DNA from: Massilistercora timonensis
GTDB taxonomy: Bacteria; Bacillota; Clostridia; Lachnospirales; Lachnospiraceae
NCBI RefSeq assembly: GCF_900312975.1
Contig: NZ_LT990039.1
Span: forward strand, 1,054,001-1,118,000
DNA: 64,000 nt
Reading direction: 5' to 3'
The notes under the pieces are model-generated. The model was not told the origin of the DNA. It worked only from the letters and a program-made list of their open reading frames with translations, and did not search any database. The position numbers were made by a program, and so were the translations under genes. Below, piece by piece: positions 1-7,546 of this stretch; the first letter of the stretch is position 1, and every line of letters starts with the position of its first letter.

Positions 1-414
1 CAGCGCATTTTCCTCATTCCAGGTCAGCATCATGGTGCGGACGCCGAATTCTTCATAATAGTAATTGATCTGGTCAATGTCTTCCCCAATGTAAGACAAT
101 CCTTCCAGGCCCATCATCACATTGATCTTGCCTTCTTTGGTTCCTTTCTCAAAATCTTCATATTTCCGGACAATGTTTAAGATATCCGCCGCGTCTTCCA
201 GTTCCTGCTTTACTGCCTTCTCGATCTCTTTGATCCTTCTCTTAGGATCTTCGTCGTGAGGCGGGTCGATCCACATTACAAAGGTTCCGCCCATCACGCC
301 GCCCTTCTGGAATTTGGGCAGCTGATACTTCCGGAAGATATCCCGCTCACCTTTCTGACTGTGCTGTACAATGTCATACCAGATATCTCCATGTGCATCA
401 AATAACTTTAACAT
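1..414 (-). CDS. Membrane dipeptidase family (peptidase M19), 3' end outside window
   Basis: The first 138 residues are visible; the gene runs off the left edge. The N-terminus holds the HxD metal-binding motif of renal-dipeptidase-like zinc hydrolases (FDAHGDIW, residues 5-12), followed by the family's conserved FRKYQLPKFQKGGV stretch and a MMGLEG segment. These enzymes hydrolyse dipeptides, including L-D dipeptides. The start codon follows the stop of the upstream D-serine ammonia-lyase with no gap (TAAATG), so the two genes are probably translationally coupled. A role in releasing D-amino acids for the neighbouring lyase is inferred from context. Confidence 0.85.
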   Translation of the reverse strand, partial: MLKLFDAHGDIWYDIVQHSQKGERDIFRKYQLPKFQKGGVMGGTFVMWIDPPHDEDPKRRIKEIEKAVKQELEDAADILNIVRKYEDFEKGTKEGKINVMMGLEGLSYIGEDIDQINYYYEEFGVRTMMLTWNEENAL

Positions 415-1767
415 TTATCTGCCACCAGCTTTCTCTTCTGTCTCGATTGCTTTCTGAATATAGGATTCTCTTACGTCTTCCGGCACCAGGGAACCGCCTG
501 TCGCCCACACGATGTGGGAGGCCTTCTCCATCTTGTCCTCCAGTCCCTGCTCCTTCAGATATTCCAGGCACACATCCTCCGACTGGATCCTGCACGGACC
601 TGCAAACGCCGCGCAGGAACTGGGCTCGATAAATACATTTTCCCGGTCCAGAAGTTCCTTCATATACAGGTAAAGCTTCTCGTCCTCCAGGGTAAATTCG
701 CCGCTGAGAAGATGTTCCACCGCCTTCCCCACGAACCTGGAGGGGCGTCCCACCGCCAGTCCGTCGGCCTCTGTCTTCCCGGACAATCCAATATCCTGGA
801 CGCAGATCTCGCTGTGAAGGCCGGTGGCGATGCCAAGGACCATACAGCAGGCCTGAGTAGGCTCCTCGTAAAACACATGTACATGATCCCCGTAGACCAG
901 CTTCAGCCCGAAGGTCACGCCGCCCGGCGCGCCTCCCACGCCGCAGGGGATATAGACAAAGAGGGGATGGTCTGCGTCAACCACAACTCCCAGTTCATCC
1001 AGCTGCCCCTGAAGCCGCAGGGCCGCCACAGCGTATCCCAGGAACAGGCTGACAGAATTCTCATCATCCACGAAATAACTGCAGGGATCCTTCTCCGCCT
1101 CTGCCCGGCCCTGTTTCACTGCCGCTCCATAGTCTCCTGTATATTCGATCACCTGCACGTTCTTGGAACGCAGCAGATCCTTCTTCCACTGTTTCGCGTC
1201 CTGGGACATGTGGACGTACACCCGGAATCCCAGCGTGGCGCTGATGATCCCGATGGACAGGCCCAGGTTTCCGGTGGAGCCTACATGCACCGCATAGCGG
1301 GAGAAGAACTCCTTCATCTCCGGCTCCGCGAATTTCCCGTAATCCTCTTCCGGACGGATCATTCCCTGCTCCAGCGCCAGGTCCTCCGCATGCTTCAGGA
1401 TCTCATAGATCCCGCCTCGCGCCTTGACGGACCCTGCCGCCGCCAGATGGGAATCCATCTTCAGAAGAAGCCTGCCGGTAAGCCCTGCCTTCCAGGACTG
1501 GTTCAATTCCTCTTTCATCGCCTGGATCTCCCGCAGCGGAGATTCGATCAGGCCCTTCGTCTCTTCCGTGTCCGGGAAAGCCCGGCGGATGAAGGGGGCG
1601 AATCTCTGAAGGCGGGCCGCCGCCTCTTCCACATCCGCCATGGAAAGATCGATCTCTCTAAGCGCCTCTTCCGTCTTCCCATAGTATGGATTGATCCAGT
1701 TCACTTCCTGGGCATCGGCCAGTTTACGGACAATGGGCGCTTTCTGTTCTAATGCCTCAAGATTCAT
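415..1767 (-). CDS. dsdA: D-serine ammonia-lyase (D-serine dehydratase)
   Basis: A 450-residue PLP enzyme of fold type II that converts D-serine to pyruvate and ammonia. The PLP-binding lysine is in GSVKARGG (Lys115), the phosphate-binding glycine loop is GSTGNLGLSIG near residue 165, and a second glycine-rich loop CGVGGAPGG lies near residue 275. The length and the whole motif order match DsdA. It overlaps the upstream small gene by four bases (ATGA) and abuts the dipeptidase downstream, giving a three-gene operon. The substrate could be another D-amino acid, but D-serine is the family assignment. Confidence 0.92.
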   Translation of the reverse strand: MNLEALEQKAPIVRKLADAQEVNWINPYYGKTEEALREIDLSMADVEEAAARLQRFAPFIRRAFPDTEETKGLIESPLREIQAMKEELNQSWKAGLTGRLLLKMDSHLAAAGSVKARGGIYEILKHAEDLALEQGMIRPEEDYGKFAEPEMKEFFSRYAVHVGSTGNLGLSIGIISATLGFRVYVHMSQDAKQWKKDLLRSKNVQVIEYTGDYGAAVKQGRAEAEKDPCSYFVDDENSVSLFLGYAVAALRLQGQLDELGVVVDADHPLFVYIPCGVGGAPGGVTFGLKLVYGDHVHVFYEEPTQACCMVLGIATGLHSEICVQDIGLSGKTEADGLAVGRPSRFVGKAVEHLLSGEFTLEDEKLYLYMKELLDRENVFIEPSSCAAFAGPCRIQSEDVCLEYLKEQGLEDKMEKASHIVWATGGSLVPEDVRESYIQKAIETEEKAGGR

Positions 1768-2117
1768 AAAAGCTCCCCTTTCTTCGCCAGGATCGCCTCA
1801 ACCACCGCGCAGGCCGGGCAGTCGCAGTAAACCGCGCCCTGAGCCTTGATCTGTCTCCCGTGCTCCGCAACATTGGGCGCATTGTCGCCGAATACAGCAG
1901 CTCCCGCCTCAGACTCCGCGAACGCGATCAGGCCATCCACCGTCACGATGTCCTCCTCCAGCTCCGCAATATATTTCTTCGTCTCTTCTGCTTCCCGCTC
2001 TGTACCTACAGCGTCAAGCCAGCTCTGGGCCGCGTCTTTAGCCTCCTGGGAACAGGTGGGCGCCTGGATCAGTTCCCTGGTCTTCTCAACTACATACTCT
2101 AACGTTTCTCTGTTCAT
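1764..2117 (-). CDS. Small conserved protein with C-terminal CxxC, first gene of the D-serine operon
   Basis: A soluble, acidic protein of about 117 residues with no function I can assign. It is largely helical, and the C-terminal part carries a CDCPAC cluster (two cysteine pairs) that could bind a metal. The ATG at 2117 is preferred to an in-frame GTG at 2126 because AGGCGAGGTG sits at the right distance before the ATG. The stop overlaps the dsdA start by four bases, so it is translated with the lyase. Similar small proteins are sometimes annotated as Hsp90-like; the sequence gives no support for that. Confidence 0.7.
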   Translation of the reverse strand: MNRETLEYVVEKTRELIQAPTCSQEAKDAAQSWLDAVGTEREAEETKKYIAELEEDIVTVDGLIAFAESEAGAAVFGDNAPNVAEHGRQIKAQGAVYCDCPACAVVEAILAKKGELL

Positions 2118-2198
2118 ACGAAACACCTCGCCTTTCCTGAATCTGTTCCTATTTTAGCACACTTTTCAGACAATTCCTATGGAAAAGGGACAAAAATT

Positions 2199-2387
2199 TT
2201 ACATCTGTTTCCTGACGATCCGGTAGTCGTCCCCGTTCCGGTAATAAGGGCACTCATAGTGAGAGTCTGAGATCAGACGGATGTACTCATCCTCATCCAT
2301 GTCCATATCGCAGACATATTCCTCATAATCCTCATCAAAGGTGTAATAAGTGCAGGTCTCGCAGCTTACGGCAGTTTTCCCGGCCAT
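2199..2387 (-). CDS. Small acidic DUF6472-like protein
   Basis: A 62-residue protein with CETCTYYTFD near the N-terminus, an Asp/Glu-rich middle (DMDMDEDEY) and a HYECPYY segment. The pattern of two Cys pairs in an acidic small protein matches the Clostridia family DUF6472, of unknown function. The ATG at 2387 is chosen because it follows AAAGAGGAGAG; an upstream in-frame ATG at 2420 lacks a ribosome-binding site. It appears to be a single-gene unit upstream of nothing obvious, divergent from the selenoprotein gene. Confidence 0.65.
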   Translation of the reverse strand: MAGKTAVSCETCTYYTFDEDYEEYVCDMDMDEDEYIRLISDSHYECPYYRNGDDYRIVRKQM

Positions 2388-2537
2388 TATGCTCTCCTCT
2401 TTTCCTTCGGGCAGGATCACAACTGCCCTTTTTCTATGTTCTTCTCTGCTATTATATCCTTTTCCGCCTGATCCTGCCAGGTTATTTTAGATCATCCTCT
2501 CTGTGATCTGGTCACAGAACTCTTCTCCCTCCTTCGC

Positions 2538-2543
2538 TATAAT
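2538..2543 (+). promoter_or_regulatory. -10 box of the selenoprotein gene
   Basis: A perfect TATAAT lies 45 bases before the ATG at 2588. No strong -35 is visible, but the region upstream contains TGATCTGGTCACAG. It defines a short leader with the strong ribosome-binding site AAAAAGGAGG. Confidence 0.5.
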
Positions 2544-2587
2544 AAACTCATCATTGAAATAAGAAATTGAAAAAGGAGGACTGACCT

Positions 2588-2884
2588 ATGACCTTTCAGT
2601 TAGAAGAACGCCTGAAAACCTACATGCAGGAAAACCAGCAGCGGGACATCCTGATCTCCCCGGAAATGTGCAACACCTGAGGCGGCCCTATGTTAAATAT
2701 ATCAGCAAGGTTTGTTGATCCGGACGAGGCGCTGGCCTTAAAAAACAAGCAATACCACAGTTTCCCCCACGACCTGGGCTCTGTCTACATCCGTCAGATC
2801 CCGGCATCCAGAGCCAAAACCGTCTCTCTTGGCCTGTCCCGCTTCTTTAAGCGGATCACCGTAGACGGTATATACTCTGCATAG
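2588..2884 (+). CDS. Probable selenoprotein of the HesB-like / CC-Se motif type (in-frame UGA = Sec31)
   Basis: An ATG with a strong ribosome-binding site (AAAAAGGAGG) opens a frame of 30 codons, then TGA at 2678-2680, then 67 more codons in the same frame to TAG at 2884. Read through, this gives a 98-residue protein with a CxxU motif (C28-N-T-U31) followed by GGP. The second half has no ribosome-binding site of its own. A hairpin with an AGGUU loop follows the UGA at SECIS-like distance. The unit has its own promoter and terminator. The size and the Cys/Sec motif fit the small HesB-like seleno-protein families of Clostridia. The alternative is a pseudogene with a nonsense mutation. Function is unknown, presumably redox or Fe-S related. 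Confidence 0.72.
2701..2719 (+). promoter_or_regulatory. Candidate bacterial SECIS hairpin
   Basis: ATCAGCA (2701-2707) pairs with TGTTGAT (2713-2719), seven pairs with one G-U, around the loop AGGTT. The GG of the loop lies 29-30 nucleotides after the UGA. Bacterial SECIS elements need an apical loop with a G among its first bases at roughly 16-37 nucleotides; the E. coli fdhF loop is AGGUCU, very similar to this one. Confidence 0.6.
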
Positions 2885-2895
2885 ACAACATAAAA

Positions 2896-2930
2896 GAATC
2901 CGAAAGTCCCCCGCTTTCGGATTTCTTTTC
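2896..2930 (+). terminator. Rho-independent terminator after the selenoprotein gene
   Basis: AATCCGAAAG pairs with CTTTCGGATT around TCCCCCG and is followed by TCTTTTC. It ends the single-gene unit before the AI-2E family gene. Confidence 0.8.
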
Positions 2931-3006
2931 ATTTTGCTCTATTACCTGCCCTGAATCTGTGGTATGATGGTTTCACTGAAGAAAACTCGGAAAGGAAGGA
3001 TTCCTT

Positions 3007-4143
3007 ATGAATAGAAAACGGCTGGCTCTCGGCATACTGACCCTGATCCTGATCGTCCTCTTTCTCAAATACAGCGACTCTGTGATGGGAACACTGGCTG
3101 ATCTTACCGGGATCATCAAACCTCTGGCCATTGGCTGCGCCATCGCCTATATCCTGAACATCCTGGTGACACGGATCGAACGGCTTCCCTTCTTCCGGGA
3201 GCCCGGCGCTCCTCTCTACAGAGTGCGCCGCCCCATCAGCATCCTGTGTTCCATTGGACTGATCATCGCGGCCATCGCGCTGATCATCCTGCTGGTCATC
3301 CCCCAGCTTGCAGACGCCATCGGCGTACTGGTCAAAGAGATCCCAAGCGCGGTCTCCCAGTTTATCGCCTGGCTCTCCGCCCATGATCAGGACTGGCCCC
3401 AGCTGCAGAAATTCCTCAACTCCCTGGACATGGACTGGCCCCACCTCCTTCAGCAGGCGGCGGCCCGTATCACCAGCGGCCTGAGCGACATTTTCTCATC
3501 TACCATCTATATCCTGGGCAGCATCGGCTCCCTGATCATAAACTTTGTCGTGGCAGTGATCTTCTCCATCTACATCCTGGCCGGCCGGGAACGGCTGTTC
3601 CACCAGTTCCAGACACTGGCGAAGACCTACCTGCAGGAAAAATGGTATCACCGGCTGGATGTGGTGATCTCCACCGCCCACGATACATTTACCCGATTTA
3701 TCATCGGCCAGTGTACGGAAGCGGTGATCCTGGGCGCCTTGTGTACCGTCGGCATGTCCATCTTCCGGTTCCCCTACGCCAGCATGATCGGAACCCTGAT
3801 CGGCGCCACCGCGCTGCTGCCGGTTGTGGGCGCATACCTGGGCGCTTTCGTAGGCGCCTTCATGATCTCCACCGTCAATCCCATCCAGGCTCTGGGCTTC
3901 CTGGTCTTCATCGTGGTCCTGCAGCAGCTGGAAGGCAACCTGATCTACCCCAGAGTGGTAGGCTCTTCCGTAGGCCTTCCGGGGATCTGGGTGCTGGCCG
4001 CCGTCACCATCGGCGGCGGGCTGAACGGCGTAGTGGGCATGCTGCTGGCAGTGCCTATCACAGCCACGATCTACAAGCTCCTGCAACGGGATGTAAGACG
4101 GCGGCAGAAAGTAACTGTGAAAGAAGAAAACAGCGCAAACTAA
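3007..4143 (+). CDS. AI-2E family transporter (UPF0118/YtvI-like permease)
   Basis: A 378-residue membrane protein with the typical layout of the AI-2E / PerM family. There are two N-terminal helices (residues 5-25 and 35-55), a helix near 75-100, an amphipathic extracytoplasmic segment rich in Trp and Asp, then a C-terminal bundle of helices. The conserved TRFIIGQCTEA, GTLIGATALLPVVGAYLGA and GSSVGLPGIWVLAAV stretches are visible. Family members export small molecules or ions; the real substrate here is unknown. Ribosome-binding site GGAAAGGAAGG precedes the ATG. It is a single gene, ended by a strong hairpin shared with the convergent DUF368 gene. Confidence 0.85.
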   Translation: MNRKRLALGILTLILIVLFLKYSDSVMGTLADLTGIIKPLAIGCAIAYILNILVTRIERLPFFREPGAPLYRVRRPISILCSIGLIIAAIALIILLVIPQLADAIGVLVKEIPSAVSQFIAWLSAHDQDWPQLQKFLNSLDMDWPHLLQQAAARITSGLSDIFSSTIYILGSIGSLIINFVVAVIFSIYILAGRERLFHQFQTLAKTYLQEKWYHRLDVVISTAHDTFTRFIIGQCTEAVILGALCTVGMSIFRFPYASMIGTLIGATALLPVVGAYLGAFVGAFMISTVNPIQALGFLVFIVVLQQLEGNLIYPRVVGSSVGLPGIWVLAAVTIGGGLNGVVGMLLAVPITATIYKLLQRDVRRRQKVTVKEENSAN

Positions 4144-4146
4144 AAG

Positions 4147-4200
4147 AATCCCTACAGAACGCTATCTTAAGTTCAACGTTCTGCAGGGATTTTCCTATTC
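4147..4200. terminator. Bidirectional terminator between convergent genes
   Basis: A 15-base stem with one mismatch (AATCCCTACAGAACG at 4147 with CGTTCTGCAGGGATT at 4177) has A-rich and T-rich flanks. It lies between the AI-2E gene and the end of the DUF368 gene and overlaps the latter's last codons. Confidence 0.75.
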
Positions 4201-5046
4201 TTTGGGAAACCTGCTGTTAAATTTATCCAGCGCCAGCGCGCAGATGATCCCCGCCACCAGACAGACTCCGTTTACCACCATGGAACTTACGGATTCTGTG
4301 AAGCCCTTCACCGGGATGATCATGATGGTGGCCGCGGTCACGATCCCCACGATCGCGTGGAACGCATAAGAATAATGACGCTGGAACAAGGTGTCCACGC
4401 CTCTTGCCAGGCAGATCACCGTCACCACTGCCCCGACGCCGCTGGCACCCAGCACCTGCAGGTCCAGGTGCCCCAGACCGTCTACAAAAGGCGTATAGAG
4501 ACCCAGAGGCATAAGCAGTGTGGAGAAACTCATCCCCGGCGCGATAATACTGAGCGCCAGGCAGAACCCGCAGAACACATACCATCCGGTGTTGGGCCGG
4601 ATCTCTACGTTCAACACGTTCAGCGTGGTCAGAAGCAGGATGATCACAAGGAACGCGATCACCATGGAGATCCAGGAACCGGCGCTGCGGCCCTCCTGTC
4701 CCGCTTCCCGCATAAGAGAAGGCAGCATTCCGGCGATCAGGCCGATAAACACACATACCGACGGGTCCGGATATTTCTCCAGGAAAAATGCCAGCAGATT
4801 GGCGATCCCCAGAAATCCCACGGCTGCGCCGATGATCACCGGCAGAAGCTTTGGCACATGGGTGCGAAAACGTTTAAAAGGGCTGGACAACAATTCCATC
4901 ACCGGCCGGTAGATCCCAAAAATTACGCAGAGCACACCGCCAGAGATTCCAGGAAGCACCGCTCCCAGGCCGATCAGCGCCCCCTGGAGAAGGCGGATCA
5001 GGAAGAAGGCTCTTGGCTGACTATCCGTTTTTTTCTGTTCTATCAT
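4195..5046 (-). CDS. DUF368 polyprenyl-phosphate (undecaprenyl-phosphate) translocase
   Basis: A 283-residue polytopic membrane protein with the DUF368 signature LIGLGAVLPGISGGVLCVIFGIY near the N-terminus and its internal repeat ALSIIAPGMSFSTLLMPLGLY near residue 170. DUF368 proteins such as PopT return undecaprenyl phosphate across the membrane for cell-wall synthesis. The ATG at 5046 follows AAAGGAGATTG; an upstream in-frame ATG at 5082 would add a basic extension without a ribosome-binding site. Confidence 0.85.
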   Translation of the reverse strand: MIEQKKTDSQPRAFFLIRLLQGALIGLGAVLPGISGGVLCVIFGIYRPVMELLSSPFKRFRTHVPKLLPVIIGAAVGFLGIANLLAFFLEKYPDPSVCVFIGLIAGMLPSLMREAGQEGRSAGSWISMVIAFLVIILLLTTLNVLNVEIRPNTGWYVFCGFCLALSIIAPGMSFSTLLMPLGLYTPFVDGLGHLDLQVLGASGVGAVVTVICLARGVDTLFQRHYSYAFHAIVGIVTAATIMIIPVKGFTESVSSMVVNGVCLVAGIICALALDKFNSRFPKE

Positions 5047-5147
5047 TAAAATCAATCTCCTTTTCTTTCTGGAAGAATACAAAGTCTTTCATAAAATATC
5101 ATCAATCTTTTGTCTCTGTCAACCGCTTTTTCTTTCTGACCCTATTT

Positions 5148-5206
5148 CTTAACTTCCTCTTAACAAGAATCCGAAGATTGTATCTTTCCTTTTTTTATTG
5201 TATAAT
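5148..5206 (+). promoter_or_regulatory. Promoter of the GGDEF gene with CTTAAC direct repeats
   Basis: CTTAAC occurs at 5148 and again at 5159, an 11-base spacing typical of OmpR/PhoP-family response regulator sites. A TTGTAT -35 (5179) and a TATAAT -10 (5201) follow with a 16-base spacer. Control of the cyclase by a two-component regulator is an inference. Confidence 0.5.
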
Positions 5207-5236
5207 GTCTGTACTTATTTATAGGAGTGAATTGTT

Positions 5237-6622
5237 TTGAAAGCATTTTTTGCACAACAGGAACCCCGCCCCTTCCAGGGCTACCTGCTGGCCGGCCTGA
5301 TCGCCGTAGAACTGCTGATGTCTTTTTCCTTCCTGGGCTATATTCATATCCGGCCGATCTCTGTTACATTTGCATATATCCCCGTTCTTCTGGCCGGCTG
5401 TCTGATCGGCCCAAAGGCCTCTGTTCTCCTGGGACTTGTATTCGGTCTGGCAAGTATGTGGAAGGCTTCTGCCCCTTACGTGGCGGAGGGAGACCGCATT
5501 TTCTCCCCCTTTCTCAGCCAGAAGCCTCTGGAAAGCATTCTCCTGAGTGTCGGAAGTAGAGTTTTATTCGGATTTCTTATAGGAATCCTCTTTTTGCTTG
5601 CACGAAAAGCCCGCAGACAGCTTCTCTTTATCGTGATGATCGCGCTGGCAGGAAGATGTCTGCATTCATTTCTCGTATATTCCGCAATGGGGATCCTGTT
5701 TCCGGAAGCCGGTTTCCATGCCGCTGACACCTTATCTGACCTGGGATCTCCCAACAGTCTGTTGACTTCTGTTCTGACCGCCATTGTGGTGATCCTTAGT
5801 TTTCACGCTCTGAATACCGATGCGTTCCATCGATTTGAAGAAAATCTGCTGGCCTCGCAAGAGTCCAGGCTGATGGAGCCAAAGCGGGTTTCCCCTTCCA
5901 TATATATTATCCTGATTTCTCTGATATCCGCAAGCGCGATTGCCTTTTATTTTGTTCAGCGCATGAATTTTGTCCTGAACACCAGCGGCTACGATCTGGA
6001 CAAAACAACCCGCTACAACCTGTTCCACCTGCAGATCCAGTTCCTGCTGGGCCTGCTCGCCCTTGCCTTTTTGATGTCGTTATTCCTTTTCCTGGTCTAC
6101 AGGCACACAGCCCACATGCGCTATGAAGCCAAGATGGATTCCCTTACGCAGATAGCCAACCGCAACGGATTTTTCTCCCTCTGCCAGCAGGCCTTGAGCG
6201 AATTATCTCTCCCTCAGGAGACCGCGGAATATTTTATGATCCTGGATGTGGATCATTTCAAACAGATCAACGACACCTTCGGTCATCCCCAGGGCGACAA
6301 AGTTCTCTGCGATGTGGCCCGGATCCTCAGAGAAATTTTTACCGGGAAAGCAGTTTTTGGGCGCCTGGGCGGAGATGAATTCGCCGTTCTGGTGTCTTCT
6401 CCCGTCACAGCAGAAGAACTGAAGGAAATTCTGAACGCCTTTCAGGCAAAGGTTCATAGCATCCCCTGCGCGGACCATCGGGTCTCCTGCAGCATTGGCG
6501 CCGTACCCATCGCTCCCCATCAGGACATTGATCTGCTCTATCACAGGGCCGATCACTGCCTGTATCTGGCCAAAAGCAGGGGCCGGGATCAGTTCTATAT
6601 CTCGGACTCCCTTTTTACTTAA
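5237..6622 (+). CDS. Membrane diguanylate cyclase with ECF-S-like N-terminal sensor
   Basis: A 461-residue protein starting at TTG 5237, eight bases after AGGAG. Residues 15-190 are hydrophobic and resemble the S-component of ECF vitamin transporters (ISVTFAYIPVLLAGCLIGPK, then LGLVFGLASM). Two more helices lie at about 219-240 and 265-288. A GGDEF domain follows from about residue 300, with the active site RLGGDEF (GGDEF at 378-382) and the DVDHFKQINDTFGH metal/GTP motif. The inhibitory I-site RxxD is absent (TGKA there). It should make cyclic di-GMP in response to a ligand or state sensed in the membrane; the ligand is unknown. No EAL domain. Confidence 0.85.
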   Translation: MKAFFAQQEPRPFQGYLLAGLIAVELLMSFSFLGYIHIRPISVTFAYIPVLLAGCLIGPKASVLLGLVFGLASMWKASAPYVAEGDRIFSPFLSQKPLESILLSVGSRVLFGFLIGILFLLARKARRQLLFIVMIALAGRCLHSFLVYSAMGILFPEAGFHAADTLSDLGSPNSLLTSVLTAIVVILSFHALNTDAFHRFEENLLASQESRLMEPKRVSPSIYIILISLISASAIAFYFVQRMNFVLNTSGYDLDKTTRYNLFHLQIQFLLGLLALAFLMSLFLFLVYRHTAHMRYEAKMDSLTQIANRNGFFSLCQQALSELSLPQETAEYFMILDVDHFKQINDTFGHPQGDKVLCDVARILREIFTGKAVFGRLGGDEFAVLVSSPVTAEELKEILNAFQAKVHSIPCADHRVSCSIGAVPIAPHQDIDLLYHRADHCLYLAKSRGRDQFYISDSLFT

Positions 6623-6626
6623 TTCC

Positions 6627-6692
6627 TTCTTAAGATTTTTTCGATTTCTTTTAGGATCTGATCACATTTTGGTCACATTTCTTCTTTATACT
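6627..6692 (+). promoter_or_regulatory. Promoter of a small transcript, with paired CACATTT repeats
   Basis: TTCTTAAGA (6627) is followed by CACATTT at 6663 and 6674 (11-base spacing) and a TATACT -10 at 6687. The same elements with identical spacing recur at 19786-19851, which suggests a shared regulator. Confidence 0.55.
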
Positions 6693-6698
6693 GTAGGA

Positions 6699-6781
6699 CA
6701 GATAGTTGAACAGCACATCAACTATCTCCCCCCTCATTAAGTAAAGCCTCTGGAATGCAAATTCCGGAGGCGGCGCTTTTA
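6699..6781 (+). ncRNA. Candidate small RNA with two hairpins
   Basis: No coding frame is evident between the GGDEF gene and the next gene. Downstream of the promoter a perfect stem GATAGTTGA/TCAACTATC (6701-6726) is followed by GCCTCTGGAAT/ATTCCGGAGGC (6746-6771) and a T-rich tail, which looks like a terminator. A short regulatory RNA is the simplest reading; function is unknown. Confidence 0.4.
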
Positions 6782-6813
6782 CTCTCATTCCTTTTAGATA
6801 ACAACGACAACGG

Positions 6814-6850
6814 ATCCCGCGGACAAAAAGTCCGCGGGATTTCGCTTTAA
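6814..6850 (+). terminator. Strong terminator-like hairpin
   Basis: ATCCCGCGGAC pairs perfectly with GTCCGCGGGAT around AAAAA and is followed by TTCGCTTT. It isolates the small transcript from the DUF4234 gene. Confidence 0.7.
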
Positions 6851-6934
6851 TTGTGTAAAATCTATAGCCATACACGCCTGCATGTGGTATGATGTTTGTG
6901 AATTTTATTTTTACGATATGAGGAGGAGATACCA

Positions 6935-7480
6935 ATGAAATATTGTACAAAATGTGGCGCATCCTGCACTGACAACGCTCAATTCTGCCCAGAGTGCGGA
7001 AGCCCGCTTCCCCAGGGCGCTCCTACACCCAACGCTGCCGGCGGCCAGGCAGGCGGACAGGGACAATACAATTATGGCAACGCCCAGAACTACCAGGCAC
7101 AGCCCGGCGGACCTGGCTATCAGAATCAGGGGTCTTCCAACTTCGGGATCACACCCAGAAGCATCCCGGTAGCCATCATTCTTACCATCGTTACCTGCGG
7201 AATCTACGGACTCTACTGGCTGATCAAACTTAACGACGAAGTTAATCAGCTCTCCGGAGAGTACCAGGCTACCAGCGGCGGCATGGTTCTTGTATTTACC
7301 ATCATCACCTGCGGGATCTACGGCTGGTACTGGCTGTACAAGATGGGCGACCGCTGCGACAGGATCAAGGGAATGAACGGAAGCTCCGGCATCCTGTATC
7401 TGATCCTTGGCATCTTTGGACTGAGCATTGTAAGCTACTGCCTGATCCAGGATACCATCAACAAAGCCATCGGCGCATAA
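6935..7480 (+). CDS. Zinc-ribbon DUF4234 membrane protein
   Basis: A 181-residue protein. Residues 1-25 form a zinc ribbon (CTKCGASC and CPECGSPL). A Gly/Gln/Asn-rich linker follows, then a DUF4234 domain from about residue 75 with two repeats of TCGIYGxYWL at the end of membrane helices, and a final hydrophobic helix. Function of DUF4234 is unknown. It has its own promoter (TATGAT near 6888) and a strong ribosome-binding site (AGGAGGAG). The gene is monocistronic. Confidence 0.8.
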   Translation: MKYCTKCGASCTDNAQFCPECGSPLPQGAPTPNAAGGQAGGQGQYNYGNAQNYQAQPGGPGYQNQGSSNFGITPRSIPVAIILTIVTCGIYGLYWLIKLNDEVNQLSGEYQATSGGMVLVFTIITCGIYGWYWLYKMGDRCDRIKGMNGSSGILYLILGIFGLSIVSYCLIQDTINKAIGA

Positions 7481-7494
7481 AAAAAGTCATGAAG

Positions 7495-7530
7495 AAGACC
7501 AGGGAAGATTTTCTCTCCCTGGTCTTTTTA
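7495..7530. terminator. Terminator between convergent DUF4234 and dapL genes
   Basis: AAGACCAGGGA pairs with TCCCTGGTCTT and is followed by TTTTTA. Confidence 0.8.
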
Positions 7531-7546
7531 TGCTCGGATCTCTTTC

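Noticed and set aside
514-1752. Long plus-strand frame opposite dsdA
   Set aside because: It is the antisense shadow of the D-serine ammonia-lyase gene; composition and lack of homology argue against it. The same applies to the long frames opposite truA, dapF, sulP and the phosphonate genes.
2690-2884. A separate 64-residue gene starting at ATG 2690
   Set aside because: It has no ribosome-binding site and is in frame with the upstream segment ending at TGA; the read-through selenoprotein explains both parts better.
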